From positions 67,001 through 131,000 of the forward strand of contig NZ_RJUU01000001.1 of assembly GCF_003751445.1 (NCBI RefSeq): 64,000 nt of DNA, given 5' to 3'. The stretch comes from Streptomyces sp. 840.1. GTDB taxonomy: Bacteria > Actinomycetota > Actinomycetes > Streptomycetales > Streptomycetaceae. Within the stretch, counting starts at the first letter, position 1. Each line of letters opens with the position of its first letter. The position numbers and the translations under genes were made by a program. Below the pieces are notes generated by a model that searched no databases, had not been told where the DNA came from, and saw only the letters and a program-made list of their open reading frames with translations. Below, in pieces: positions 33,717 through 43,013 of this stretch.

Positions 33717-33811
33717 CTTCCTACCCGGAATGACCCGGGCGAGGTTCAGAGGGTCTGCGGCCAACCTGTCCTCGGTGCCGCACTCTCAGCGCTGTGGCGC
33801 TCCCCTGTCGG
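33717..33811 (-). promoter_or_regulatory. TPP riboswitch (THI element)
   Basis: Read on the minus strand the aptamer shows the conserved order GGGGAGC, CTGAGAGTGCGG, GACCCTCTGAACCT, CGGGTCATTCCGGGTAGGAAG. These are the P1/P2/P3 core and the pyrophosphate-binding P4/P5 loops of the TPP aptamer. It precedes the thiB-thiP-thiQ operon by about 100 nt and should reduce its expression when TPP is high. Confidence 0.95.
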
Positions 33812-33857
33812 AATATGAAGTTGAATTCACGCCCAGGCTACACGGCTGGTTCCGGCC

Positions 33858-34964
33858 TCAGCGCTCGGACGCCGCGAGCTGCCCGCAGGCTCCGTCGATC
33901 TCCTGGCCGCGGGTGTCCCGCACGGTCACCGGCACCCCGTGGGCGGCGATGGCCTCGACGAACGCCTTCTCGTCCTCGGGCCGCGAGGCGGTCCACTTCG
34001 AGCCCGGCGTCGGGTTCAGCGGGATCAGGTTGACGTGGACCCGCTTGCCCTTGAGGAGCCGGCCGAGCCGGTCACCGCGCCAGGCCTGGTCGTTGATGTC
34101 ACGGATCAGCGCGTACTCGATGGAGATGCGGCGACCGGACTTCTCCGCGTACTCCCAGGCCGCGTCCAGCACCTCGCGCACCTTCCACCGGGTGTTCACG
34201 GGGACGAGGGTGTCGCGCAGCTCGTCGTCCGGGGCGTGCAGCGAGACGGCGAGACGGCACTTGAAGCCCTCGTCCGCGAAGCGCAGCATCGCCGGCACCA
34301 GGCCGACGGTCGAGACGGTGATCCCGCGCTGCGACAGCCCCAGCCCGTCGGGCTCGGGGTCGGTCAGCCGGCGGATGGAGCCGACCACCCGGTTGTAGTT
34401 GGCGAGCGGCTCGCCCATGCCCATGAAGACGATGTTGGAGAGCCGCGCCGGACCCCCGGGGACCTCGCCGTCGCGCAGCGCCCGCATGCCGTCCACGATC
34501 TGGTGGACGATCTCCGCGGTGGAGAGGTTGCGGTCGAGACCGGCCTGTCCGGTGGCGCAGAACGGGCAGTTCATCCCGCAGCCGGCCTGCGAGGAGATGC
34601 ACATCGTGACGCGCTCGGGGTAGCGCATCAGGACGGACTCGACGAGCGTCCCGTCGTGCAGCTTCCACAGCGTCTTGCGGGTGGTGTCGTCGTCGCAGCT
34701 GATGTGGCGGACCACGGACATCAGCTCGGGGAACAGCGCCTCCGCGAGCTTGTCCCGCGACCCGGCCGGGATGTTGGTCCACTCCGACGGGTCGTGCGCG
34801 TACCGCGCGAAGTAGTGCTGCGAGAGCTGCTGGGCGCGGAAGGGCTTCTCGCCGGTCGCGGCGACGGCTTCCTTGCGCTCGGCGGGCGTGAGGTCAGCGA
34901 GGTGCCGCGGCGGCTTCTTGGCTCCGCGGGGCGCGACGAAAGTGAGTTCTCCGGGCTTAGGCAT
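33858..34964 (-). CDS. rlmN: Dual-specificity 23S rRNA/tRNA adenine-2 methyltransferase RlmN
   Basis: A radical-SAM enzyme of 368 residues that methylates A2503 of 23S rRNA and A37 of some tRNAs. The cluster-binding cysteines are C129, C133 and C136 in CGMNCPFC, with a further conserved Cys near the C-terminus in DGACGQLA, the methyl-carrying residue of the ping-pong mechanism. [10 protein letters not shown] and [10 protein letters not shown] are SAM/substrate motifs. Length is normal. The ATG follows GGAAG. The riboswitch-controlled operon lies downstream on the same strand, and the small membrane protein gene is divergent. Confidence 0.96.
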   Translation of the reverse strand: MPKPGELTFVAPRGAKKPPRHLADLTPAERKEAVAATGEKPFRAQQLSQHYFARYAHDPSEWTNIPAGSRDKLAEALFPELMSVVRHISCDDDTTRKTLWKLHDGTLVESVLMRYPERVTMCISSQAGCGMNCPFCATGQAGLDRNLSTAEIVHQIVDGMRALRDGEVPGGPARLSNIVFMGMGEPLANYNRVVGSIRRLTDPEPDGLGLSQRGITVSTVGLVPAMLRFADEGFKCRLAVSLHAPDDELRDTLVPVNTRWKVREVLDAAWEYAEKSGRRISIEYALIRDINDQAWRGDRLGRLLKGKRVHVNLIPLNPTPGSKWTASRPEDEKAFVEAIAAHGVPVTVRDTRGQEIDGACGQLAASER

Positions 34965-35102
34965 GGTTCTTCCAGTGTCGCAGACCCGCGGCGGTGCCCC
35001 CGCCCCCCGCCGACGGGGCCCGGCGGAGCAGCGCTGAGCGGGGCCGGACGGGGTATCCGGAGGAAGAGGGACGGCCCGCCGACCACGCAGGAGGTATCAG
35101 TC

Positions 35103-35630
35103 GTGCACACCGTGAAGCGCTGGTTCAGTCACAGCCTGCCCGCACAGGCCCTGGTGCTCTTCGTGCTGGGACTGGGCTTCGGAGCCGTGTTCCGCCGGGA
35201 CGATCATCCGGCCTTATGGGCGGTCCAGAGCCTGCTCTACACCGCCGTGATCATCGGGGTCGTGGCGTACCAGCGCCGCAGGACCAGCCGGGCGACCGGC
35301 GCGCGGCCCGGCACGGTCGACGACCTCAGCCGCAGGATCCGGCACCGCGAGGTGCCCGAGGACCCGGAGGAGCGGGCGCTCATGGGGCGGCTGGTCGAGG
35401 ACCAGCTCGGGAAGATGGAGCGGGGCAGCCGGTGGCTGCCCTACTGGCTGGGCCTGATGGGCCTGATCGCGGTGGGCATGCTGGTCCTCGGGGCCACCAC
35501 CGGCTCACTGGCCTTCCCCGTGGTCTTCGCCGTGGGCGTGATCGCGTTCTGTTGCGGGGTCCTGTGGATGCACAAGCGGACGATGGGGCTCCTTCACCAC
35601 ATGCGCTCGGCCCTGCGGGACCGTGTCTGA
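35103..35630 (+). CDS. Small membrane protein with a TTA codon (bldA-dependent candidate)
   Basis: 175 residues with four hydrophobic segments: about 15-30, 40-55, 115-135 and 138-158. A charged cytoplasmic loop (RRIRHREVPEDPEERALMGRL) lies in the middle. No family is recognised. The GTG start follows GGAGG by 8 nt. Codon 38 (35214-35216) is TTA, the rarest codon in streptomycetes, read by the bldA tRNA; translation should therefore be linked to the onset of development. It lies between rlmN (divergent) and cdsA (convergent). Confidence 0.85.
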   Translation: MHTVKRWFSHSLPAQALVLFVLGLGFGAVFRRDDHPALWAVQSLLYTAVIIGVVAYQRRRTSRATGARPGTVDDLSRRIRHREVPEDPEERALMGRLVEDQLGKMERGSRWLPYWLGLMGLIAVGMLVLGATTGSLAFPVVFAVGVIAFCCGVLWMHKRTMGLLHHMRSALRDRV

Positions 35631-35646
35631 CGTCACCGGAAACGGG

Positions 35647-35680
35647 TGAGGGCCCACCGTCCGGAGACGGTGGGCCCTCA
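35647..35680. terminator. Bidirectional terminator hairpin
   Basis: A perfect 15-bp stem (35647-35661 with 35666-35680) with the tetraloop CGGA begins 17 bp after the small membrane protein gene and 24 bp beyond the end of cdsA, which is convergent. Confidence 0.85.
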
Positions 35681-35703
35681 TCCGTGGCGACGCGTACGAC
35701 CGC

Positions 35704-36789
35704 TCAGCCGGAGCCGACGAAGATCACCATCAGCAGCCAGACCACCGGCGCGGTCGGCAGCAGGGAGTCCAGCCGGTCCATGATTCCGCCGTGTCCGGGG
35801 AGCAGCGTGCCCATGTCCTTGATCCCGAGGTCCCGCTTGATCATGGACTCGCCGAGGTCACCCAGGGTGGCGCTGGCGGCGACCGCGAGGCCGAGCAGCA
35901 GGCCCTGCCACCAGGAGCCGTCGTCGATCAGGAACTGCATGCACAGCGCGCCGGCCACCATCGCGAAGCTCACGGCACCGAAGAGGCCCTCGCGGGTCTT
36001 TCCGGGGCTGATCCGGGGGGCGAGCTTGTGCTTGCCGAACCGCCAGCCGACGGCGTACGCGCCGGTGTCGCTGACCACGGTCAGCAGCAGGAAGGTCAGC
36101 ACCCGCATCGGTCCGTCGTCCGCCGTCAGGAGCATGGCGACGAAGGTGGCCAGGAACGGTACGTAGAACGCGGCGAAGACGCCGGCCGTGACGTCCTTGA
36201 GGTAGCCCTCCGGCGGTTCGGTCATCCGCCAGACGAGCACCGCGAGGGCGGTCAGCGCCATGGCGGCCCAGGCGCCCTCGGCGCCTCGCGCGTAACCGGC
36301 CACGACCATCGCCGCGCCACCGACCGCGAGGGGTACGAGCGGAGCCTTGATCCCCTTGCGCTCCTGCAGACGGGAGGTGAGCTCCCACAGGCCCACGACG
36401 ACGGCGACCACGATCACCCCGACGAAGACGGCCTTGACGACGAAGAGTGAGGCGACGACGACGGCGCCGAGGCCCACGCCGACCCCTATGGCGGCTCCCA
36501 GATCACGCCCCGCGCGTTTCTTCTGCGGGGGCGGCGGCGCGGTGGACATGGGCTCCTGCGGCTTCTCGTCGCGGAACAGGGGGCCGCCGCTCAGGCGTGC
36601 GGCCCCCTGGTCCCGGTCATCACGGCTCTCAGCGTCTCTACCTGCGTCGGGAACGTCCGGCACGATGGGCATGGGCCGAGTCTGCTGGGCGTTATGCACA
36701 TCGTATGCAGGACCCGCCGGAGCGGCCCACATCTCGGGAGCGGCCCCGTGGCCGGCGTCCTGCGGGACGCCCCAGGAGGAGTCGTTCAT
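35704..36789 (-). CDS. cdsA: Phosphatidate cytidylyltransferase CdsA
   Basis: Makes CDP-diacylglycerol from phosphatidate and CTP in the cell membrane. 361 residues: a cytoplasmic, low-complexity N-terminus of about 100 residues typical of streptomycete CdsA, then about eight membrane spans. The family signature lies near the C-terminus (SMIKRDLGIKDMGTLLPGHGGIMDR). The ATG overlaps the frr stop as ATGA, so it is translationally coupled to frr in the rpsB-tsf-pyrH-frr-cdsA chain. Confidence 0.95.
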   Translation of the reverse strand: MNDSSWGVPQDAGHGAAPEMWAAPAGPAYDVHNAQQTRPMPIVPDVPDAGRDAESRDDRDQGAARLSGGPLFRDEKPQEPMSTAPPPPQKKRAGRDLGAAIGVGVGLGAVVVASLFVVKAVFVGVIVVAVVVGLWELTSRLQERKGIKAPLVPLAVGGAAMVVAGYARGAEGAWAAMALTALAVLVWRMTEPPEGYLKDVTAGVFAAFYVPFLATFVAMLLTADDGPMRVLTFLLLTVVSDTGAYAVGWRFGKHKLAPRISPGKTREGLFGAVSFAMVAGALCMQFLIDDGSWWQGLLLGLAVAASATLGDLGESMIKRDLGIKDMGTLLPGHGGIMDRLDSLLPTAPVVWLLMVIFVGSG

Positions 36790-37346
36790 CAGACTTCGAG
36801 CAGCTCGGCTTCCTTGTGCTTCAGCAGCTCGTCCACCTGCGCGACGTACTTCGCGGTGGTGTCGTCGAGCTCCTTCTCGGCGCGGCGTACCTCGTCCTCG
36901 CCGGACTCCTTGTCCTTGACCAGCTTGTCAAGGGTCTCCTTGGCCTTGCGGCGGACCGCGCGGATCGAGATCTTGGAGTCCTCGGCCTTGGTCTTCGCGA
37001 CCTTGATGTAGTCGCGACGGCGCTCTTCGGTGAGGTCGGGGAAGTTCACCCGGATGATATTGCCGTCGTTGCTCGGGTTGACGCCGAGGTCGGAGTCGCG
37101 GATGGCCTGCTCGATGTTGCGCAGCGCCGTCTTGTCGAACGGCGTCACGACGGCCATCCGGGGCTCGGGCACCGAGAACGAGGCCAGCTGGTTGATCGGG
37201 GTCAGCGCGCCGTAGTAGTCGGCGACGATCTTGTTGAACATCGCCGGGTGCGCACGGCCGGTGCGGATCGCGGCGAAGTCCTCTTTCGCGACCACGACGG
37301 CCTTCTCCATCTTCTCCTCGGCCTCGAGGAGGGTTTCTTCGATCAC
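36789..37346 (-). CDS. frr: Ribosome recycling factor
   Basis: 185 residues, the standard length. It splits post-termination ribosomes together with EF-G. Conserved features are RTGRAHPAM near the N-terminus, [14 protein letters not shown] and the C-terminal helix with [14 protein letters not shown]. Two GTG codons stand in tandem (37349 and 37346) after GGAGC; the second gives the usual N-terminus [13 protein letters not shown]. It ends in an ATGA overlap with cdsA. Confidence 0.96.
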   Translation of the reverse strand: MIEETLLEAEEKMEKAVVVAKEDFAAIRTGRAHPAMFNKIVADYYGALTPINQLASFSVPEPRMAVVTPFDKTALRNIEQAIRDSDLGVNPSNDGNIIRVNFPDLTEERRRDYIKVAKTKAEDSKISIRAVRRKAKETLDKLVKDKESGEDEVRRAEKELDDTTAKYVAQVDELLKHKEAELLEV

Positions 37347-37515
37347 CACGTGCTCCTGCGTGTCTTGAGTGGGCCCGGCGTGCTCGGGCCCGGCGGGTCC
37401 TGCGTCGCGTCCTCACCTGCACGGTGTCCGACCGGCAGGCCGTTGTCCATCCTTCGGGCCCCTACCGCGGGCCCCGGGAACCCACCGGGTCTCCCCGGTC
37501 CGGCCCCCATGGTTC

Positions 37516-38292
37516 TCAGGCCCGGGTGCTCCGGTCGCTCACGAGCGAACCGATCTTCTCACCCTTGACGGCACGGGCGATGTTGCCCGCCGTCGTCAGC
37601 TCGAAGACGAGGATCGGCAGCTGGTTGTCACGGCAGAGCGTGATGGCGGTGGCGTCGGCGACCTTGAGGTCGCGGGCGAGCACCTCGCTGTACTCCAGCG
37701 CGTCGAACTTCACCGCTCCGGGGTTGGTCTTCGGGTCGGAGTCGTAGACCCCGTCCACACCGTTCTTGCCCATCAGCAGCGCCTCGGCGTCGATCTCCAG
37801 GGCGCGCTGGGCCGCGGTGGTGTCGGTGGAGAAGTACGGCATGCCCATACCGGCGCCGAAGATGACGACGCGGCCCTTCTCCAGGTGCCGTACGGCGCGC
37901 AGCGGGATGTACGGCTCCGCGACCTGGCCCATGGTGATGGCGGTCTGGACGCGGGAGTCGATGCCTTCCTTCTCCAGGAAGTCCTGGAGTGCCAGGCAGT
38001 TCATGACCGTGCCGAGCATGCCCATGTAGTCGGACCGGGCCCGGTCCATGCCGCGCTGCTGGAGCTCGGCGCCGCGGAAGAAGTTGCCGCCGCCGATGAC
38101 GATCGCGATTTCCGCGCCGTCCCGGACGACCGCCGCGATCTCGCGTGCGATGGCGTGCACGACGTCGGGGTCGACACCGAGACCCCCGCCACCGGCGAAC
38201 GCCTCTCCGGACAGCTTCAGCATGAAGCGTCCGGCCACCTTGCCGTCGTCGCGCCTGTGGTCACCTGTTGCGGCGTCCGCGCCCTTGTTCAT
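37516..38292 (-). CDS. pyrH: UMP kinase
   Basis: Converts UMP to UDP, 258 residues. Motifs: MLKLSGEAF (phosphate loop), [31 protein letters not shown] and [14 protein letters not shown]. The first 25 residues, rich in charged residues, extend beyond the E. coli enzyme as usual in streptomycetes. ATG at 38292 with GAGGAG upstream is chosen over a longer frame. It lies between tsf and frr, with a strong hairpin on its upstream side. Confidence 0.95.
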   Translation of the reverse strand: MNKGADAATGDHRRDDGKVAGRFMLKLSGEAFAGGGGLGVDPDVVHAIAREIAAVVRDGAEIAIVIGGGNFFRGAELQQRGMDRARSDYMGMLGTVMNCLALQDFLEKEGIDSRVQTAITMGQVAEPYIPLRAVRHLEKGRVVIFGAGMGMPYFSTDTTAAQRALEIDAEALLMGKNGVDGVYDSDPKTNPGAVKFDALEYSEVLARDLKVADATAITLCRDNQLPILVFELTTAGNIARAVKGEKIGSLVSDRSTRA

Positions 38293-38320
38293 GGAGATTC
38301 TCCTCGTGCACATACGAAGA

Positions 38321-38364
38321 AGGCCATTGCCGGTGGGTCCTGTGTCCCTCAGCGGCAATGGCCT
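38321..38364 (-). terminator. Hairpin between tsf and pyrH
   Basis: Perfect 12-bp arms (38321-38332 and 38353-38364) enclose a 20-nt loop. It lies about 87 nt after the tsf stop and 29 nt before the pyrH start. It may end rpsB-tsf transcripts in part, or stabilise their 3' ends, while letting some polymerase pass to pyrH. Confidence 0.6.
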
Positions 38365-38450
38365 CCTCGTCAGATCTGCGGTCGTACGGCGGTGTGCGGC
38401 CGTCGACTGCACCAGACCCTATCGGGGTCCACCGTTTTTCGCGGACGGAC

Positions 38451-39287
38451 TCAGATGCCGACCTTGATGCGCGAGAAGCGCTTCAGGGTGACACCGGCCT
38501 CGTCCAGGACCTTCTGGACGGACTTCTTGTTGTCCAGCGCGTACGGCTGGCCGAGGAGGGTGGCCTCCTTGAAGAAGCCGTTGACGCGACCCTCGACGAT
38601 CTTCGGGAGCGCGGCCTCGGGCTTGCCCTCGGCGCGCGTGGTCTCCTCGGCGACACGACGCTCGGTCTCGACGATCTCGGCCGGGACGTCCTCGCGGGAG
38701 AGGTACTTCGGCGCGAAGGCGGCGATGTGCTGGGCAAGGCCCTTCGCCAGGTCGGCGTCGGCCTTGTCGAGCTCGACCAGGACACCGATCTGCGGCGGCA
38801 GGTCGGGCATGGTGCGGTGCATGTACACGGAGACGTAGGCGCCGGTGAACTGCTCGAAGCGGTCCAGGACGATCTTCTCACCGAGGTTGGCGTTGGCCTC
38901 GTCGACGTACGCCTGAACCGTCTTGCCGGCCTCGATCTCGGAGGCGAGCAGCGTGGCCAGGTCGGCCGGGGAGGTGGCGGCGACGTGCGCGGCCAGCGCG
39001 TTGGCGACGGCCTGGAACTTCTCGCCCTTGGCGACGAAGTCCGTCTCGCACTTCAGCTCGAGCAGGACGCCGGAGGTGTTGTCCTCGGAGATGAGGGAGA
39101 CAACGGCGCCGTTCTCGGCAGAACGGCCCTCGCGCTTGGCGACGCCCTTCTGACCCTTGATACGAAGGGCCTCGACGGCGCCTTCGACGCTGCCATCGGC
39201 CTCGTCGAGCGCCTTCTTGCAGTCCATCATGCCGGCGCCGGTGAGCTCACGGAGCTTCTTGACGTCAGCGGCGGTGTAGTTCGCCAT
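38451..39287 (-). CDS. tsf: Elongation factor Ts
   Basis: The GDP/GTP exchange factor for EF-Tu, 278 residues. The N-terminal UBA-like domain (AADVKKLRELTGAGMMDCKKAL) carries the TGAGMMDCKKAL hallmark; KCETDFVAKGEKF is the second conserved motif. Two core domains follow. It is encoded directly after rpsB, the normal arrangement, with a hairpin in the 101-bp gap. Confidence 0.97.
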   Translation of the reverse strand: MANYTAADVKKLRELTGAGMMDCKKALDEADGSVEGAVEALRIKGQKGVAKREGRSAENGAVVSLISEDNTSGVLLELKCETDFVAKGEKFQAVANALAAHVAATSPADLATLLASEIEAGKTVQAYVDEANANLGEKIVLDRFEQFTGAYVSVYMHRTMPDLPPQIGVLVELDKADADLAKGLAQHIAAFAPKYLSREDVPAEIVETERRVAEETTRAEGKPEAALPKIVEGRVNGFFKEATLLGQPYALDNKKSVQKVLDEAGVTLKRFSRIKVGI

Positions 39288-39331
39288 GAGTCTGTATTTC
39301 TCTCTCGAAGTCTGAAAGATCTACGGGTGAA

Positions 39332-39369
39332 CGGCGGGGGCGGTGCCTGTGTGGCACCGGCCCCCGCCG
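39332..39369 (-). terminator. Hairpin between rpsB and tsf
   Basis: Arms 39332-39347 and 39353-39369 pair over 16 bp with a single bulged base around the loop TGTGT. It sits in the middle of the gap and probably tunes the relative output of S2 and EF-Ts. Confidence 0.6.
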
Positions 39370-39388
39370 TCGTCAGCCGTGACGGGTG

Positions 39389-40333
39389 TCAGGCCTGCTC
39401 GCCGTCCGCGGCCGGAGCCTCGGCGGCGGGGGCCTCGACGGCCGGCGTCTCGGTGGCGGGCGCCTCAGCGGCAGCCTCGGCGGGGGCCTCAGCGGCCTCC
39501 GCGTCCGCGACCTTCTCGGTCTCGGCGGAGGTCTGGACCTCGGCGTCGGCCTTCTTGTCGCCCTCGAGCAGGTCACGCTCCCACTCGGCGAGCGGCTCGC
39601 CGGCGGCCTTCTCGCCCGGCTTCGAGTCGCCGGTCGCAGCGCCGGAGCGGGCGATGAGGCCCTCGGCGACGGCGTCGGCGATCACGCGGGTGAGCAGGGT
39701 GACGGAGCGGATCGCGTCGTCGTTGCCCGGAATCTTGTAGTCGACCTCGTCGGGGTCGCAGTTGGTGTCCAGGATCGCGACGACCGGGATGTGGAGCTTG
39801 CGCGCCTCACCGACGGCGATGTGCTCCTTCTTGGTGTCGACGATCCAGACGGCGCTCGGCACCTTCTGCATCTCGCGGATACCACCGAGGGTCTTCTCCA
39901 GCTTGGCCTTCTCGCGGGAGAGGACCAGGAGCTCCTTCTTGGTGAGGCCGGAGGCGGCCACGTCCTCGAAGTCGATGAGCTCGAGCTCCTTCAGACGCTG
40001 AAGGCGCTTGTAGACGGTGGAGAAGTTGGTGAGCATGCCACCGAGCCAACGCTGGTTGACGTACGGCATGCCGACGCGCGTCGCCTGCTCGGCGATGGCC
40101 TCCTGGGCCTGCTTCTTCGTACCCACGAACATGATGGAGCCGCCGTGGGCGACGGTCTCCTTGACGAACTCGTAGGCGCGGTCGATGTACGACAGCGACT
40201 GGAGCAGGTCGATGATGTAGATGCCGTTGCGCTCCGTGAAGATGAAGCGCTTCATCTTCGGGTTCCAACGACGGGTCTGGTGACCGAAGTGGACGCCGCT
40301 TTCCAGCAGCTCCCGCATCGTGACGACGGCCAT
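39389..40333 (-). CDS. rpsB: 30S ribosomal protein S2
   Basis: 314 residues. The S2 core (1-230) includes [17 protein letters not shown], the coiled-coil insertion [14 protein letters not shown] and [22 protein letters not shown]. After it comes a low-complexity tail of about 80 residues rich in Ala, Glu and Pro, seen in many actinobacterial S2 proteins and absent from E. coli S2. It heads the rpsB-tsf-pyrH-frr-cdsA chain. The 276-bp upstream gap to the divergent peptidase gene must hold its promoter; no convincing -35/-10 pair was recognised. Confidence 0.97.
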   Translation of the reverse strand: MAVVTMRELLESGVHFGHQTRRWNPKMKRFIFTERNGIYIIDLLQSLSYIDRAYEFVKETVAHGGSIMFVGTKKQAQEAIAEQATRVGMPYVNQRWLGGMLTNFSTVYKRLQRLKELELIDFEDVAASGLTKKELLVLSREKAKLEKTLGGIREMQKVPSAVWIVDTKKEHIAVGEARKLHIPVVAILDTNCDPDEVDYKIPGNDDAIRSVTLLTRVIADAVAEGLIARSGAATGDSKPGEKAAGEPLAEWERDLLEGDKKADAEVQTSAETEKVADAEAAEAPAEAAAEAPATETPAVEAPAAEAPAADGEQA

Positions 40334-40609
40334 GGCCGTACTCCTTGAGGTACTCGGTTATCGCGACCGCAGGTTTGCTGTCGCGCCTGACGCCCCGACG
40401 CGCCGTGCCACGAGGGACCGAGGAGCGCGGCCACCTCCGTTGAGAGGGAGATGGCGGGGCGTGCGAAGTCGACCCGGTGACCCGGATCGCCAAAAGAAGT
40501 GTACGGGACCGGTCGAGTGCCGGGTGACGGCGCTGTCCACAACCGGCCGGTACTCCACAGATCCGGTCCATGATCCCCGCGGACCGGGCCGCCGGGGGAC
40601 GGTTGTGCC

Positions 40610-41905
40610 ATGCGAATCACATCTGACCAGGACGGATCCCGGGTCCGGTCCGCAGGCCGCCGCGGACGGGGCGGAACGCCGGGGCGACCGGTGCGGGCGG
40701 TGGGTCCGGTGCGGGCGGTGTCGGCGGTGGCCGCAGCTTCCGTTCTCGCGGCGGCAGTTCTCGTGGCGGCGGTTCTCGTGGCGGGGTGGTGGTGCGGGAC
40801 GACGGCCGCCGCGGCGGACCGGCCGCCCGCACCCGTGACCGCGCCCGCCCCCGATCCGGTGCCCGCGCCCGCCCCGGCCGGACCGCCGCCGGACCGCGCA
40901 CGCGTCTGGCCGCTGGCCGGCCGGCCCGTGGTCGTGCGGGGATGGGAGCCGCCCGCCACGGACTACGGACCGGGGCACCGCGGGGCGGACCTCGCCGCCG
41001 CACCGGGTACGGAGGTGCTCGCGGCCGCCTCCGGCCGGGTCTCGTTCGCGGGCGGGGTCGCGGGACGGGGGGTGCTGGCGATCGAGCTCGCGGGGACGGG
41101 CGAACCGCCGCTGCGGACCACGTACGAGCCGGTGCGCCCGCTGGTCGCGAAGGGGGACGAGGTCACTGCGGGGCAGGTGGTGGCGGTGATGGCGCCGGGG
41201 CCCTCCCACTGCGATTCCGGCTGCCTGCACTGGGGGCTGCGCCGCGCGGCGGCGTACCTGGACCCGCTGTCGCTGCTGCCGCCCGCGCTGTTGCGGCGCG
41301 GGCCCTCCCGGCTGCTGCCGGTGACCGGTGTGCCCGAACCCGCATCGGCGCAGGACGGGAATCCGGCGAGGCTGCCGGATGGCGGGGACCCAGTGACGCT
41401 GCCGGACGGCGGGGCGGCCGCCGCCGCGCTGCTGAGGGGTGTCGCGGTGCAGCGCCGGGGTCAGTCCTGCGCGCCGGGGAGGCCCCGGACACCGCCGAGG
41501 ACCATGGCGACCGCGGTGTCCGCGATCACGGACGGCTCCTCCGCCACGCTGAGTTCGATACGCCGGACCGCGGCGTCCACGGAGCCCTGCAGCAGCATCG
41601 CGGCCAGCCGGGGCTGCTCGTGGCCGAGGTCGCCGAGCGCCTCGACGATCATGGCGATCAGACCGCCGTGGGCGGCCCGGATCTTCTCCCGGGCGCCGGC
41701 GTCCAGCTCACTCGCGGAGATCGCGACGACGGCGCGGTGGCGCCGGTCCCCCACGAGATCGAGCTGCCGTCGCACGTACGCCTCGACCTTCTCCTCCGGC
41801 GTCCCGGCCCGCTCCATCGCGTTCTCCACCTCGGCCGCCCAGACGGGGAAGTCGACGGTGCAGAGCTCCTCGACGACAGCGGCGCGGGAACGGAAGTACT
41901 CGTAG
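40610..41905 (+). CDS. M23-family peptidase with unusual antisense C-terminal extension
   Basis: A secreted or membrane-anchored LytM-type protein. One membrane segment (about 42-60) and a Pro/Ala-rich linker lead to an M23 domain (about 95-225) with HRGADLAAAPGTEVLAAASGRV (metal-binding His and Asp) and the second metal motif HWGLR. In lysostaphin-type enzymes this fold cuts peptidoglycan cross-links. The domain ends near residue 240, after which the frame stays open for about 190 more residues. From 41461 it runs antisense over the TetR gene. Relatives I recall end near the domain, so the extension is probably caused by loss of a stop or a small indel; another frame has stops at 41394 and 41433. 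Confidence 0.75.
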   Translation: MRITSDQDGSRVRSAGRRGRGGTPGRPVRAVGPVRAVSAVAAASVLAAAVLVAAVLVAGWWCGTTAAAADRPPAPVTAPAPDPVPAPAPAGPPPDRARVWPLAGRPVVVRGWEPPATDYGPGHRGADLAAAPGTEVLAAASGRVSFAGGVAGRGVLAIELAGTGEPPLRTTYEPVRPLVAKGDEVTAGQVVAVMAPGPSHCDSGCLHWGLRRAAAYLDPLSLLPPALLRRGPSRLLPVTGVPEPASAQDGNPARLPDGGDPVTLPDGGAAAAALLRGVAVQRRGQSCAPGRPRTPPRTMATAVSAITDGSSATLSSIRRTAASTEPCSSIAASRGCSWPRSPSASTIMAIRPPWAARIFSRAPASSSLAEIATTARWRRSPTRSSCRRTYASTFSSGVPARSIAFSTSAAQTGKSTVQSSSTTAARERKYS

Positions 41906-42060
41906 ACGGAGGAGCGGGCGAGGCCCGTGCGCTCGGCGAGGGCGGGAAAGGTCAGCGCCTCCGTGCCTCCCTCGGACAGCAGGGAACGCGCTGCGTCCAG
42001 GAGGGCGCCGCGCTGCATGGTCCGGTGCTCGGCCACGGAGGCCGCTCGAATCCTGGGCAC
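41461..42060 (-). CDS. TetR/AcrR-family transcriptional regulator
   Basis: 199 residues. An N-terminal TetR helix-turn-helix lies within about 12-60 (RGALLDAARSLLSEGGTEALTF, then LARSSVYEYFRSRAAVVEEL) and is followed by an all-helical ligand domain. No ligand is known. It lies between whiG (upstream, same strand) and the M23 peptidase gene, whose frame overlaps the whole 3' two-thirds of this gene on the other strand. Composition and start are typical of a real gene. Confidence 0.9.
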   Translation of the reverse strand: MPRIRAASVAEHRTMQRGALLDAARSLLSEGGTEALTFPALAERTGLARSSVYEYFRSRAAVVEELCTVDFPVWAAEVENAMERAGTPEEKVEAYVRRQLDLVGDRRHRAVVAISASELDAGAREKIRAAHGGLIAMIVEALGDLGHEQPRLAAMLLQGSVDAAVRRIELSVAEEPSVIADTAVAMVLGGVRGLPGAQD

Positions 42061-42176
42061 GACTCCACTCTACGGCGACGGGTGCCCGGGAGGGAGCGGG
42101 TGGCCCCGATCGGTGGCCGAGGCGGCCGAGGGCGGTTCTCGAAGCGGTCCCGGCCGGCCGCCGCAGCAGAGCGGTC

Positions 42177-43013
42177 TCAACGCCCGGCGTCGGCCAGTTT
42201 CGCGCGCAGCTGCAGCACGGACTTCGTGTGGATCTGGCTGACCCGGCTCTCGGTGACCCCGAGGACGTTACCGATCTCCGCGAGGGTGAGGCCCTCGTAG
42301 TAGTAGAGCGTGACCACCGTCTTCTCGCGGTCCGGGAGGGTGTTGATCGCCCGCGCGAGCAGCCTCCTGAGCTCACGCCCCTCGGCCACCTCCACCGGAT
42401 TGTCGGCGGCGGTGTCCTCCAGCGTGTCCATCAGGCTCAGCCGGTCGCCGCCCTCGCCGCCCACATGGAGCAGCTCCTCCAGCGCGACCACGTTCGCCAG
42501 CGACAACTGGCTGAAAACCGCGTGCAGTTCCTCCAGCCCGATCTCCATCTCCGCGGCGACCTCCGCCTCCGACGGGGTGCGCCGCAGCCGCGCCTCCAAC
42601 GTGGCGTAGGCGCGTTCCACCGCCCGCGCCTTCTGGCGCACGGAGCGCGGGATCCAGTCCAGTGCGCGGAGTTCGTCGATCATCGCGCCGCGAATGCGGG
42701 TGATCGCGTACGTCTCGAACTTGATCGCCCGCTCGATGTCGAACTTCTCGATCGCGTCGATCAGCCCGAACACCCCCGAGGAGACGAAGTCCGCCTGCTC
42801 GACGTTGGACGGCAGACCCACACTCACCCGGCCGGCGACGTACTTCACCAGGGGCGAGTAGTGCAGGATCAGCTGCTCCCGCAGCCGCTCGTCGCCCGTC
42901 GTCTTGTACGAACGCCACAACTCGTCGAGCGAGGAGGGGGCGGGAGGGCGCACAGTGCCACGCGCAGCCGGTGGTACTGCCGCGCGGTCAGACCCGGAGG
43001 TGTGCTGGGGCAT
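42177..43013 (-). CDS. whiG: RNA polymerase sigma factor WhiG
   Basis: The flagellar-type (FliA/SigD class) sigma factor that starts sporulation of aerial hyphae. 278 residues: region 2 ([57 protein letters not shown]), region 3 and region 4 ([39 protein letters not shown]). These match WhiG almost word for word as I recall it. ATG at 43013 (MPQHTSGSD) gives the usual length; the frame is open further upstream but without family similarity. In S. coelicolor an anti-sigma/effector complex with c-di-GMP (RsiG) holds WhiG inactive; rsiG is not in this window. Confidence 0.97.
   Translation of the reverse strand: MPQHTSGSDRAAVPPAARGTVRPPAPSSLDELWRSYKTTGDERLREQLILHYSPLVKYVAGRVSVGLPSNVEQADFVSSGVFGLIDAIEKFDIERAIKFETYAITRIRGAMIDELRALDWIPRSVRQKARAVERAYATLEARLRRTPSEAEVAAEMEIGLEELHAVFSQLSLANVVALEELLHVGGEGGDRLSLMDTLEDTAADNPVEVAEGRELRRLLARAINTLPDREKTVVTLYYYEGLTLAEIGNVLGVTESRVSQIHTKSVLQLRAKLADAGR

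Noticed and set aside
42061..42176. Inverted repeat GGGCAC/GTGCCC upstream of the TetR gene as an operator
   Set aside because: Arms of six bases are expected by chance at this G+C content; no longer symmetry was seen.
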